Positions 22,890 through 35,763 of a stretch of DNA of 64,000 nt are shown one piece after another. Position numbers and translations under genes: made by a program. The notes under the pieces were generated by a model that worked only from the letters and a program-made list of their open reading frames with translations, did not search any database and was not told the origin of the DNA. How positions within the stretch are numbered: the first letter of the stretch is position 1; each line of letters begins with the position of its first letter. This DNA comes from Henckelia pumila (taxonomy: Eukaryota > Streptophyta > Magnoliopsida > Lamiales > Gesneriaceae), in assembly GCF_033568475.1 (NCBI RefSeq), contig NW_027331833.1:4898001-4962000 (forward strand). Reading direction: 5' to 3'.

Positions 22890-25800
22890 TTCTCCCCCTC
22901 TTAAAAGATTTCGTCCTCAAAATCTAGGATAAACCTCGAGAACGTACTAAAAACCTTTGCCTGAGTGTCTGGTCAAAATAGCTTCCGAAAAACTCAGACT
23001 CTTGTCAAATTCCCTGTAAGCATCCATTAATGCTGCACCGCATTAATATCCTCCCAACTGAAGATTACTGCGCTGCTGGTTTACATTCAAACTTCCTCGG
23101 CACTAATGTATCACAACACTGATACGTCTTCCATACTGACCACGATCTCACTGCCCACGAAGGATACAAACACCCGCTTGATCGAGATCATCATCCCAAG
23201 TAAAATCTTAAACTGACGAAGACCAAGTCATAACCTGACTGGTTTATGACATTCGTCGAATCACTAACCGAAACTCGATCTAACACTAATCCCAACACTG
23301 TGTTGACACAACAAAACCCGAATTTCTTCTCAAGAGAATCTTGTTGACCCAAAGCTATACTCCAACATAACTGCTTAACGTGATTCCAAACTGGTCATCC
23401 ATCTCATGCTCCACCGAAGCAAACGAGCTTCCCAAGCAATTAATGGGAACTCAGACCATCCAGTCTAGTACCAATCACAGTTCATGTTTCTTAGTATAAC
23501 TCAACACTGTGCCCTGATGAAAACTATCATCGCTCACCGATAATACACTAAGTCATCTTCTAACCATCGGCCTGCGAAGTCACGCATAAATTGCAATAGA
23601 AGTTATCACACCTCTCATGATCTACATCATCTCGACCATAGGTTATTCACCCACGAATTCAATCGATAGACATCTTCCTGATTGTTATACATACATGCAA
23701 TCACTGTGCACACATCAAGACTAAGGCAAGCTCCTACCAATCTGCTCGACTGGGACATTCCATAGTGCACAGACATATGGAAATGCTTCATATTCCGTCT
23801 CGACACCCGACAGTTACATGCGTCTGATATAACTCAACTCGGAGTCTCTGGTGATACCATCATCGCTCGTCCCAACTTCCCAAGGTTGAACATAAAGATC
23901 CTGAAAACTAAATCCCAACGGATCCTCCAGAGTCAAATCATTCCTTTTTGCTGAAGGCATCAGCCTTAGCGCTGAAAAAACTAATTCATCTATTCCCTAG
24001 TCGCTCCGGGGAAAACACTTATGCTCGAAGTAACTTGTCACCCAAAACGTCTCTGATTGTCGTTCATTGCTAAAACGCAATATCTTTGACAAACAGTTTG
24101 CATGGATGTGACTCACTGACTCGAAAGAACAAATTCAATTCATCACGATCTTGCGAAATCTTCGATCCCAAAGGCAAACCACGTTGGCTACTAAGTCAAT
24201 TCTTGACTATCTCAGTCACTTCAGAGATATCGCACATCACTCGCTGAAAGATTAGTGACACCACCTGCTGGATCTCGAGAACTAGATCCCAGCTAATGTC
24301 ACATCTCACGATCATCCACTGATGTTCATACGAGTACACAATTCTCGTTGGATCTCAAACACAACGGTATACTAAGACATCATCACAAGAACACTGTCCT
24401 GGGAACTACCAATTTACTTGCTTGTTTCTCCTGTCAAGTTAATACCTAACTTGACCATACAAGTCAATTGAAATCTTCTGATATATACATCTCTGGAAAA
24501 CCTATAGACTCCAAAGCATCACCTGCTCCGAGACTGTACCAAGTACTCATCTCCTAAGCACTAAGCGACAAAATACTATCCCAAGTATTCTCGATTGCTA
24601 TATCCAAATCATCACTGATTGGATTTACCCTATCGATCTCGTCGAACTACTGATGCTCGTACTTGTCCGATCAAACAATCGCTGATCATCTAAACCTACG
24701 TGGCTCAATCAATAACCATGACTCAGCTGCCACGAAGAACTATTTCCAAACACTTGGAATACTCAGTTCGCTCTGGTATCAACACACCCATAATTGATAA
24801 TCCATACAATAGTTATTAGTAGCCTATCGACACAATCTCGTGTCTTACTACTAACAGCTGCCTCGTACACTGAACTTAATCAACCTAACTCTAACAGAGT
24901 TAACCAATAACCACTAGTAGTCATTAGCACAAATCCCGTGCCACCTTAGCACTACCAATCGTTGTCTTGTTCACCCAAGGCAAACATCAAGATAAACTAA
25001 GCCCATTTCCATCCCATGGAAAATCCTACGCTCAATCTCTGAAAATATCAGACAGTACTTAGCGCAAAAACTGGACTCACTATCCTTGCCTCGTTCATTC
25101 AGGATGAACATCACGATTCGTCAAATTCACAATCATAACTAACGAATCTCCAAGATTCTTACAATCACCGAACACTCTCCTGATCATATTCCTTGTTAAG
25201 ACTGTACAACAATTTAAGACTAAGGTAGCTTACCACGATAACCCACCTGGAAAATCACCAAAGTTTCACGGTCATAGGCCACGCTTCCCTCACATCTCAA
25301 ATAGTCCTGTACAATCCTCAACATCTAATATAATCCAATACTGATGAAGCCAATCATCAAGGAGTAGTCCTCGTATTCGAGTTAAAGTCTTAAAACAGCA
25401 TCTCATCCAAGTTCTTGGATGATTCCTATCACAGGGAAACTCTAACCACAACTCTGATGACAACCTCTAGTCATCGCTGGTAGAATTCCTTCTTCCTACT
25501 AGATTCACACATCTAGCAGTATCTCAAAGGTTAAAACCTATCTGCTCAGAGTACACACTTGTCAAGGAAATCCCTACATGACTGATTCCTATAGCAGAAC
25601 ACTCAAACTATATCTCTGGCACACCAGACGATATCGAACCATCGATATCAAACCGGATATCTTAATCCAAGGTCATACCCTGTCGTGACTGCTACCAAAT
25701 CCCTAGACTGAGTAGCCTTCCCACCGCCAATCCTGAAGCACAAAGGCTCCCAGGTAACGCTGGCATAGGGTCACGCCCCATCACGTCTAGTCATGGTCAT

Positions 25801-27072
25801 AGCCCACAACTCTCGGCATATACTGGACCTGGCATCTCGATGAAAACCCATCATCACAAGTCTCAAACTAACGAAGGTCAAACAGCTTACTGTTCTAAGA
25901 AAACAACCTAGAATAAAGCCCAATGTTCTAAACCGAACAATATTCCTATGCCTCTAGATGAGTCCACTCATTGCTGGCACTATCTTAGTCCACTGACTAA
26001 CTAGGTCAATCCTAGGAAAACGCCTAGACTAACCGCAAGTCAAACAGTCACAATCGACCCACTCAAATCCCATGAGCTGCAATAGTTGAACACTAATCAA
26101 CTAAACTCAATTCAAACTTCCGCACAATCATGCAATCATTCACGAATTGCTGGATAAATAATACATGTATCACTTATTTCAAGTTATGTACAATTCTCTT
26201 TATTACAATCTCATGTAATACATACAGTATTCAAAATACAATGAAATGTACAATCGAACTTGAAATGATACAACCAAAGTATGATTATTCATTACAACTG
26301 AAATACTGTTTACAAATTACATCAATACAGTATTTAAATCATCGTACTAGTCTTCGTTTCTTGAGCATGAAGCTTCTAATCAACACACGCATCGAAACAA
26401 GCATACTCCCGACCAAGTCTCTCTAACTGTCCTCCTACAAAGAACTCCGGAGAAATGGCACGTGATAGCTAACCAGTTATGCTCTACATCAGTGCATGTC
26501 AGTCGACCTCTTCTGCTCACGATCTACCGTCAGCTTTCTTCTTGTAACCAAATCATGCTTTTGAACATGAAGTTTCCCGTGTGCCTACCGAATGCATCGG
26601 TACAAGCATACCGGCAAAACTATGTTCCTCATGAGTTTAATTACCTTACGCTCGAAACCTGTCATGCCTTAGGCATTTGAGACATTCCCTGGTAAAGGTC
26701 TATCTGGCATTCTCTCCAACTACGACTGGAGAATCTTCAGAGTAGTTTCATCATGGTAATGACTGTACAGATGGAAGCATCAAGTAAGTCCCCACCAATT
26801 CTCTGCCACTGCCTCTGGCATCCGGTACTCGATCCAAAACTAGGATCCACATGAGTAGAAATCTCGAACGCTCGGACACGATCCATTACTCCTGTCCGTA
26901 TTTGCTGGTATCCCATAAGCCAAATCTTCAGAATTTCTGCCGATGATGATAATCTTCGGGCAATCATCGCATCATCACCTCTTCGAAGGTCTCATCAATC
27001 CTATAAGGATAACTCAAAGTCTCATTACTATATCCCAAGTCTCTTGCATGCATGCGCTTTGATACCAATAAA
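22890..27072 (-). pseudogene. internal region of the decayed gypsy element
   Basis: 4.18 kb without any long frame on minus. A trace of the RNase H end motif (AKADAFS in place of VADALS) can be read on minus near 23945-23978. A trace of the reverse transcriptase active site (GATGATGTCTTAGTATAC) is near 24365-24395, one base out of frame with the Phe codon before it. The two motifs are ~430 bp apart, about half the usual distance, so the region has lost sequence. gag is not recognisable; the frame 26967-26737 is the only candidate and shows no diagnostic motif. Confidence 0.6.
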
Positions 27073-28682
27073 TGTAGCGACCCAACCCGGATCCACTACC
27101 TAATCAGAGTTAAGAGCATAATTAAGCATGCATTAAAATAAATCGCTGCGGAAGACTTAAATAAAATCAGACCGGCAGAATACAACCGGTTAAACAAATT
27201 TGATTATACAACTCAATCGAATGAATGGGCCTAAAGGGCAAAACCTACAGCTAATCCTGCTGTCTTCACTGGTCACTGGCTACTCCAAGCTCCTGGTACT
27301 CAATCCTGCACCTACACCTGCCCCGTCGAATGGGGTGTCCAGATACACAGAAAATACTGGACGTGAGCTCTAAGCTCAATACGAAAGCAATTATATATAA
27401 AATATATGCAACACATAAGTGTATTTAAAATGAGAGTAAAACAGTACTCAGAGGCGCCATGAATATACAGGGCAATATCGGGTAGCAAGTCCGTGGTGCC
27501 GCTCCTATATTCACCTATCAACTATAGCATCTACTCCACCGTCGTGATCGCTCCTAGTGATAGAAAAACCAGGGGCTGAGTGTCCCCAGACACGAATTCG
27601 CAGGAAGTAATGCCTCACTGACAGAAACTGTCAATGACTCATATCATACCAGATGCAGTCAACCGTAAAAACATGTATGTGCTAAAGCCGTAAAACATGG
27701 TAAAACAAGTAGCACATACTCATGCAACACATACAATATATATCATGCTGGCTATCTCAGTCAGTACTTACGTACCTTACTACAGGCAGTCCTAGCAGTC
27801 CCACTCTAGGTTCCCAGCCTATCATCAACTCTACAATGCAAATATCCATGCATCATTAATTAAGCTCTAAAAGTCTTAACTAAGCTATTGAATACTCCTA
27901 AATATTTTAAGGAAACCATAGCTATACCTGCGTCCGTCGTCAGCCCTCTGATGGAGACTATCCTGCAACTAGGGGCACACCCCTGCTGCAACTCCACAGC
28001 CTCGACCACAGCTCCACTACACGAGCACTGCTCAGCTATTATGTCAGACACTGAGTGATTATACTAGAATATTTTCCCTACTCCAACTCTAAAATAAGAG
28101 TACTCAAAGCCCTAAAATAGAGCCACGTGGGCGAAGGAGAGGAAGTTGGTGCGAGTCTCAAATGAACTCCTCGGCTCTCTATATATAAGCGAGGGTTCGG
28201 GTCGTCCGTTCACGCCTTCGGAGCGTCCGAACTGCTTCGGGCCGTCCGATCGTCTCATCGGATCGTCTGATCTCCACCACGTGTCAATCCAATCGCATGC
28301 AACCATGCACCTGTCCCGAACACTGTTCGGATGGTCCGAACTGCGTCTTTGGATCGTCCGAAGTAACCCCTATGACGTCACCGATGACATAATATTTCAG
28401 GACAGCTGGCTGGGCTACTCTTCGGATCGTCCGAACGATCTTCGGATCGTCCGAAGCCTTCAGAGCCTCCGAAGCCTGCCTCCGTCCATGTTCGGATCCT
28501 CCGAACTCAGGTTCGGAGCGTCCGAACCCTTCGAACCTTACCCACCATTTTTGAATGTCCTGAATCCATTTTTGGACTTCATTAATCCATTTGGAATTTC
28601 TTTAATTATGTTTTACTTAATCTAAATATGATTACACGATTAATTACGCATTAATCGTTAATTTCGGATACGGGTCACTAAA
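27073..28682 (-). repeat. 5' LTR of the decayed gypsy element
   Basis: Direct copy of 21281-22889 with scattered substitutions. It is recognisable up to ...GGGTCACTA at 28680; the final CA reads AA. Confidence 0.9.
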
Positions 28683-28925
28683 ATATAAGTCGGATCAATT
28701 TGTATTACAGGTATAAATCTGCAAGACTTTCTCAAAAAACACCTACTACATGACGTGATTTCAATTTTAAAAGACGGATTTCTTATTTGACCCGATTTAT
28801 GAAAAAAAAATTATGTCAAAAATATTAATTTTCATTTCATTGTAGATATAAGTCGAGTCAATCCGTCTCGTAGATATAAATCTGCATGATGGTCTCAAAA
28901 AAAACATACTCCAGGACGTGATAAG
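28683..28925. repeat. short dispersed repeat, two tandem copies, one split by the gypsy element
   Basis: The unit contains TTTCTTATTTGACCCGATTTATG, then TTTTCATT...TAGATATAAGTCG, then ATATAAATCTGCA and GTCTCAAAAAA. Copy 2 is intact at about 28764-28918. Copy 1 is split: its first part is at 21190-21280, left of the gypsy element, and its second part at 28683-28763. More diverged relatives lie near 30230-30600 and 18655-18830. Confidence 0.7.
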
Positions 28926-28970
28926 CTTTAGCTGTTCGCATAAATAGTGCAACTCCACCCGCTTTGGATT

Positions 28971-29460
28971 TCAGTCTTGTCTTGATGTTTGTCCAAGATG
29001 CCACAAGCAATGACCATATTGTGCTTTCTTGTATACTGAGGCAACACCATTAATGATTCCTTTATGCCTATCAGAAATAAAAACCAGTTCATCATCATCA
29101 GGTATCAACTCATGCAACTTCTCAAAAAACCAATTAAGTCCAAGATTCTTCACTTTCTGAATCAACAACTGCCCAAGCAATGGGATATTGGTGGTGGTTT
29201 CCATCTTGTGCAATTGCTATAAGCATAACACCTTTATATCTACCTTTCAAATATGTGCCATTGACTGATATGACCTTTCTCATGTATTTAAATCCATCAA
29301 CACATATCCGGTATGCTAGGAACATGTATTTGAAGCTGTCATCCGGGTTTACCTTCAAATATGTTGTTGACCCGGGATTTACTTGCTTGAGCATATACAA
29401 GTATGCAGGGAGTAACATAAAACTTTCAACAGGATCTCCTCTCAACTGATTTATAGCAAG
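28971..29460 (-). pseudogene. MULE transposase fragment
   Basis: Two overlapping minus frames (29445-29134 and 29213-28971) together match the central part of a Mutator-like transposase: KVISVNGTYLKGRYKGVMLI, then VVDSESEESWTWFFEKL-like sequence, then VFISDRHKGIING. A frameshift lies near 29140. The first catalytic Asp of the usual SVDGT motif reads Asn here, so the fragment is dead in two ways. No N-terminal DNA-binding or SWIM zinc-finger part was found nearby. Confidence 0.85.
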
Positions 29461-30919
29461 TTGTCCAGAGTATATAAGATTTCTAGGATCTAAAAGCTTG
29501 CATAAAACTACTGTTGAAAGGATACTCGACTACTCGAGGTTGTGATGAAATATGTTGAGATACAATAATTGTCATATTAGGAGAGCAACTAATGTGTGAT
29601 GATTGAATTATATATTTTGGTGTTACGTCGTTAATTATCACCAACTATAAGAATATATATATTCTCTATTGTTCTTGTAATTTGCTCCTTTTTTGCTAAA
29701 CATCAACATGAAATGATCCCACAAACTAATAAACATTTTGAATTCGAGAATTAAAGTCAACATATTACATGCTTTTTTCCACTTATTGTTTAATTAATAC
29801 TTAAAATTTGTCATGATGCAGATCCTAGATCACCTTAAATATTTAAAATATTATTTAATTTTTTTAAAAAAATAAAAAAAATTAAGAGAATTTCAATATT
29901 TCGAAATTCATTGCATCTCTCCGGGTCTGCCCAAATCAAAGGGAACAACCGATGGAAAGAATTATTAAAATAATGTTATGATAATCACATTTAACCAATG
30001 TGTTTGATTAAATGGAAACAAGAGTAATAAATACTAATCACTTTTGACTTTGTTAACCTTATTTCACTATTTCCTTAGACAAGGTGGTGTTACACCTAAT
30101 AAATTAACACTGCTTTACATAAGTTTGTCCAATCTTGTTCCACAAAATATTTTTAAACCATTATTTCATAATTCTCATATTTCAGTTGTTAATAATAATT
30201 AATGATTGGACAATTTAAAATCATAAAAAAATTTCAGAGATCGTCTTCCGGGTTAATTTTATAAAGTAGATATCCTATTTGATCTTATCCATGAGAAAGC
30301 TAGTATTATTTTTATGTCAAATTGAACTAGTGCAAGTATTTTATAAAACAATCTTATGAATTAATTTATATCCTTGAAACGGGTTCACCTGATCTATATT
30401 TACTATGAAAAATCTTGGCGTAAAAAATATTATTTTTAATAGATTATGTCGAATAGGAGATCACGTCCCACAAAAATGACTTGTGAGACAGTCTAATAGG
30501 ATTTTTTGTGATTAAACTATATATTATGTTTTATTTTATATATGGATTATACCAACTCGTCTCATGAATAAATATCCATGAGATTATCTCACAAAAGACC
30601 TACTCTTTCAAAATGTATGGATGCCAAGAGGTAATATTTCAATTTTTCTGCCCCTTATTTTACACCAAGCAAATACAATAAATTTGGGACTTGAGTTTAA
30701 AATAAAAAATTTACACATAAAATCCATGATCCAAGCACACCTCAAAAGTTTTGATTGTGATTAGAATTTGAGAAATAATAATTTACTTACAAATTATGTG
30801 GTTGGAGACAAAAGTATGTGGATTACTTTTTGTATTGTAGCTTGAGAAGGGGAAGCTTAAAAGGGAAAAAATAGTGATAAAATTATATGGTTAAATCATG
30901 CTAACTGATTGGTATACAT
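29461..30919. other. AT-rich stretch, no gene seen
   Basis: Contains degraded copies of the GTCTCA-type dispersed repeat (30225-30600). No coding frame or structured RNA was recognised. Confidence 0.55.
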
Positions 30920-31075
30920 TAATTAACAGGTGGTTTGCATTCATCTCTTCTAATTTTATTTTTTTTGGGGGGCATTCACCTCCCTTATATGTTATAATTT
31001 TTACACTTGATAAGGGATACAAATGTCAAATACATAAAGTATAGGGGAGGTGAATGCAAATAACCAATTAATTAA
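30920..31075. mobile_element. MITE-like inverted repeat element
   Basis: Left end TTAATTAACAGGTGGTTTGCATTCATCTC (from 30919) and right end GAGGTGAATGCAAATAACCAATTAATTAA (to 31075) are inverted copies. A second copy of GCATTCACCTCCCTTATA lies inside the left arm. Length ~156 bp; no coding capacity. Confidence 0.55.
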
Positions 31076-33290
31076 CTTAATAGTCCCCATTAATTTTCTA
31101 TGGCATATAAAGATGATTTATATGTCAAGAGTCGCTATAAAAATATTCTCATTTAATTTCTTTTGTGACACTTTATCGAAGAACTAATTAATTTCTCTAT
31201 GAAAATTTTGGTGTTAGGTTTTATACGTATTTCGGATTTTGGTGGTAAGAAATATATATCAATTGCTTTTGTAGTATTTTTAATTTTATAGTGGATTTGT
31301 TTCCTAGTCTCTTCCCGACTTATCCTGGAGTAGGTCAATAGTCGGGGATAATGGTATGATCGTATCAAGTCCCTCTATGATGAGTATAAGTCGTGTTTGA
31401 ATTTGGTGTTGTGCACGACACCATCGTTGAATCAAGTAAATCTCACTTCGAGTTTACATTTATCCAACGATCCTATATTATATAATATCATTTTGAATAC
31501 ACAATAGATCTAAATTTATGATCAAAATCGCAAAAATATAGACCTCTGAATAAAATTTCTAGCGTCTAAAGTTGTAGCTACACAAAAATTATAGTATGCC
31601 GATTAAAATTTGAAATTTCACGGGAAAACTTATGAATTTTTGGATCGATAGATTTCAAATTTATGGATTTCAAATGTATTTTTACTTAGTTAGAGAAGTA
31701 AAACCAAAAACTATAAATCCTCACCTTACATGTTTATATTATATTTTATGTTAATTAGGATATATTTAAAGTTCATATAATAATAATGTTATTTGAAATC
31801 GATTTTATCTATGCTATATTATAATACTTGAAACCCTTATAAAAATTGTTTTTGGTATGGTGTGAGGACACCAAAATTTTCTTCCAGTTTTGTCCCTTGA
31901 TTGCAGCCAAATTTTCACGTTGCAGCAGTTTCTGCCCTTTAATCTCATTTTATCCTCAGTTGAAAATCTAATTGTCCACCCACAAGCATCTTCAGAGCAA
32001 CTGCAATTTCTTCTTCCAAACTAAAAACACATTTCTCTGATCTATTACTTTCTTGAATTTTAATTCTTTTTGTTTCCCTTTTCAATTGGTTTTATGTACT
32101 TTATATTGACAAAAAAAATGTTTTGTGCTTATAACATTACACCCACAAAATTTTAATATCATACATTATATTACACATGCATGACGCAACGCGTGTGCTC
32201 CGTAACTAATATTATATTATTAATGTGTAAATATGTAACTATGTAAGGTGTAGATTTAAAATTTGAGCTATTCTTCTATTATAACAAAAAATATATATAA
32301 TTCAAATCAATGGAATCGATTTTGAAATCCATCCATTTAAGGCAAATGCCTCGAATTTACATATTTAAAAAGAAAGTAATTAGACAAAAAAATATATATA
32401 AATTGTCCACAATTTGTTTGGCCCATTCATTGGTTTGATTCTATCTCCTCGTGTTTTAGGGCAGCCTTCAAGTTAGACCGTGAAAGGCATTGTCTTTTGA
32501 CTCTTTGAATAGAATATAATACAGATATTATTTGCCCCTCAGATTTCGTAATCTTCACTTGTTTTAGATTTTATTATGATCATTTCATGTTTTTTTTTAA
32601 AAAAAATCCTTGGTCAAACTTATGCATCTTTGTTAACCAATCGAATTAACATATCATTTCAAAGTATTAACCCAAATTTTTTAATTTAATATATCAAATA
32701 TATGTGGTTAAAATTATAGGTTTCAAATTTCAATTGAAAAATGCAACATATAAGAATGAATTGATGTTATTTACACTCTCATTTGATGTAATTTAATTTA
32801 CACTAGCTCGTAAAATTTGTCATTCTAAAAATTAATTATATTTTATATTAAAGTGATATTTCACACACTTACAATGTTGGTCTAAATGATATCATGTATA
32901 TATGATTCCATGTATTTCAATTTAAAATATGGAATCAAGTGAGCTATTGAAATCAACAAGATTCGGTTGTCAAAATATTGAAATGGACTTCAAAAAAGGA
33001 AGCTGTTTCGTCCCATTCTTAGCAATATTCTACCCTCGACGAGCTATAATTATTAAAAAATGAAACATTTAATATTTACTTAAGATAAATATATCATTGA
33101 ATTATGATTCAATTTTGTAACCTAATTCAATATTTTATGAGTCTACAATCATGGTCGAGAAGATACCATGACTAAAAAAATCAAACCAACAAAATCAAAT
33201 TTCTATTAGTAGAATCAATTGTCATTTTGACTTAATCAAAATTAACTTATTTTCCAATTTATTTTTTAAAAAATTTACCTACCTTTTTTT

Positions 33291-33323
<33 letters not shown>

Positions 33324-33721
33324 AAATCATTGCTTCTTTAAATTTTCTCCCAAATTCAAGTTCAGAGCCGTCGGGTAAATAGAACGAAAACCATCAATTC
33401 AATTTTTCATGTTATTTTAATATAGTATTTTAGCGAGCTTCTACGAAATATTCTCAGTTTTTTTTCATGAAATTTTGTGAAGAAAAATCTGAGAAATGTA
33501 TACTAAAAACTCTCTCAAACACTACCTAAGCACCGGCTGGTTGAGACTAATAACGACACTTGGATATGTAATCTAATTTTCAATTCCCCTACTATAGTAT
33601 CTCATTAACGTTGTTAATTTTATCGATTGCATGTAAAATCGAGAAATAAAAAAATTTAGTATAATTCATCAAATCGACTAGTATTTTACTCTTGTAAAAA
33701 TATATTTTGAAGCTTGTCTTT
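31076..33721. other. AT-rich stretch, no gene seen
   Basis: Only simple sequence, for example an A/T run with (CA)n at 33287-33330, and no frame with recognisable content. The frame 31368-31153 on minus has no features supporting a gene. Confidence 0.55.
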
Positions 33722-33739
33722 CAACATTTCATTATTATT

Positions 33740-33960
33740 TTTTTTTTGGTGACGTGGGAACCCGTAGCCGCTACCTTCGGTGCGCACTGGGTAAACCACC
33801 GGACTAACGTAATAGCCTGCAAACTACGTTAGCCATGTAAATCACATTAGGCAAGCCATGTGTGACAGGCTAGTCCAAAAAGGTGTTGGTAGGGAAAATC
33901 GAACTCCTGATCTTTGGTCAAGAGTTCACCTACTCCACCAACTTGGACACCCTTTAGGGG
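33740..33960 (-). mobile_element. SINE, tRNA-derived, with perfect target duplication
   Basis: Minus has a tRNA-like head (A box GGTGGAGTAGGTGAACTC, B box GGAGTTCGATTTTCC) at the 33960 end and an A run at the 33740 end. CAACATTTCATTATTATT occurs at 33722-33739 and 33961-33978, a perfect 18-bp target-site duplication. The body is related to the SINE at 17467-17709. Confidence 0.88.
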
Positions 33961-33978
33961 CAACATTTCATTATTATT

Positions 33979-34890
33979 GACCAAACACTACGTGGAAAAA
34001 TAACTATTGTCGAATTTGCAAATTACATGTATTGAGAATTGATATAAAAGAGGAATTCGTCCAAATTAAATGGTCATTAGCATAAACCTTTGAAAAGGAA
34101 AAATATTAATTGGACTAAACAATCAACTATATAGTAATTACATTTCGAAAATGAAAAAATATTTGTATCGTATCATCTCACCTTCCTGCATATAATAGTA
34201 AATTATTTGGAATCATAATTCTTATTTTCAATTCATGATCATAGCATTTTAAGTTCCTAAAAAAAGAATTTAAGAATCACTAGGATTCTTTAAGATGGAA
34301 TATTACTTTCAAATGAATCGAGGAATTTGATTCAATTCAAACATGTGTTTCGTATAACAAATTTTTAATATATATCTGAAAAATATGTCATCATGATTAA
34401 TGAAAATATTAAAGCTAATAGTGAATTTTAAATAATATGTCGACGGGGGAAATTTTGAGCCAATTAATTAATGTATAAATCAGGGGATTTGAAATTCGTC
34501 GACTCTGATTTTCATTTGTTATTCATTCGTAGTAATTGAAATCCTCTCTCGATTAATGTGTTGCCCTAATCAAATCATCCTTTCCTAATGAAATAAAACA
34601 AGGTCAATAAATCTGAAATTCACCATATTTGAACTTAACAATCCAAATGCAACTCTTCTTCTTTATCTTGGCGAAAGCCGAATAATTTGTCACGAGTGAA
34701 TATCAAACCCAAAATCTCATCTCAAACTTAAAATTTTAATATCAAATGAATTATAAATTATCTCAAAAACACTGTCAAAGTTTACACGAGGAAAGTTGGG
34801 TGTATAAATTTTTGTTTACTTGATGAAAAAAGGTAGGTGTATAATTACTTTGTACTATTTAGTACACACACTGAAAACACACACAAACAG
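33979..34890. other. intergenic region upstream of the WD40 gene, no gene seen
   Basis: AT-rich. The last ~100 bp and the following CT-rich tract (35010-35030, (CT)n) look like the promoter and start region of the WD40 gene. No clear TATA box was assigned. Confidence 0.45.
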
Positions 34891-35763
34891 AGATCGAAAT
34901 CTCTTCCCTCCGGCCAGGCCACCCATTCGCGGATATCAAGGAATTTCTGCCTTTTGTTTTCGATTCTTTATTTTACAAATCAAACCCTCTTCTTTTCGGT
35001 AATTACAATCTCGCTCTCTCTCTCTCACACGTATTTTTTTAATGGTCATCTCTCTGCAAGCGTTTGCTCCTTTTTCTAGTGAGTGCCAACTGCCAACCTC
35101 TTGATCCTTCTGCTTCAATTCAATTCAATCTCATAAAAACTGAATCAAACCCATGCGGGGCAGCCCTTTCATCTCCGAGTTTGTTTGATTTTCCCAGTTG
35201 AATTCAGGTGCCTGACTACGAGTTTTGATGAGTTTCACTTTGCATACTTTTGTCAACTTGCCTATTGCTTGAGATTCTCAACTCAATTTTGTGGTTGGAG
35301 AGGGTGAATATGTTAATCTGTTTGTTGGTTTGCGTTTTATTCGCGGGTTTTTTCTGCGGGGAGATGGGTTTATCTTATGCAGCCGTAAATTAATGAAATA
35401 GATTGAAAAAGGTTTCCGTTTTAATGGTGGGTAATTGATTTTGTAACAGGCCAGATTCAATGGGTGGGAATTGGGATCCATGTTGGATCTATTGTTCTTT
35501 TTGTTGCTATTATTAGTTAATATTATTAGTTTAATGTTCTGGGCGGGCTGTTTTTTTTTTTAATCTGTTTGTATATTATTTTACTGAAACCTTGGTGTTG
35601 GTGCTCGTGTTTGTTTATTCAGTTATGTTCTGAACTTTAATAGTTTCTATTTGTTAACTAAAGGTTTTTACATAGGAAGGCAGTAAACACATTGCCTGGT
35701 TCCTAGAAAGTCGGTTTCGTGAAAAGGGATTTCAAGTTTTTCATGGGTTGAACTCGAGGAATC
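34891..35763 (+). other. 5' UTR region of the WD40 gene, probably with an intron
   Basis: A good acceptor (TTTTTACATAG before GAAGGCAG, exon from 35676) lies 88 bp before the ATG. A possible donor is CAG/GTGCCT at 35207; another is near 35079. Between them the sequence is T-rich like an intron. Exact 5' end and donor are not certain. The short open frames in this stretch are not supported. Confidence 0.5.

Larger units (their letters stand above)
21281..28682 (-). mobile_element. Ty3/gypsy element with decayed interior
   Basis: Two ~1.61-kb LTRs (21281-22889 and 27073-28682) flank 4.18 kb. The end motif GAGGACGAAATCTTTTAAGAG on minus with a polypurine tract sits right of the left LTR, and a primer site (TTGGTATCAAAGC on minus, 27058-27070) left of the right LTR. 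Both fix the minus orientation and the gypsy type. The LTRs differ at about 3% of positions in the first 320 bp, yet no long frame survives inside. The target duplication is likely ATATA (right 28683-28687), with the left copy changed to ATAAA. Confidence 0.88.

Noticed and set aside
26130..26680. Plus-strand frames in the decayed gypsy interior
   Set aside because: They run antisense to the element and show no domain.
33740..33960. tRNA gene on minus
   Set aside because: A and B boxes are readable, but no cloverleaf with an acceptor stem can be drawn, and the flanking duplication and A-run show a SINE. The same applies to 52088-52342.
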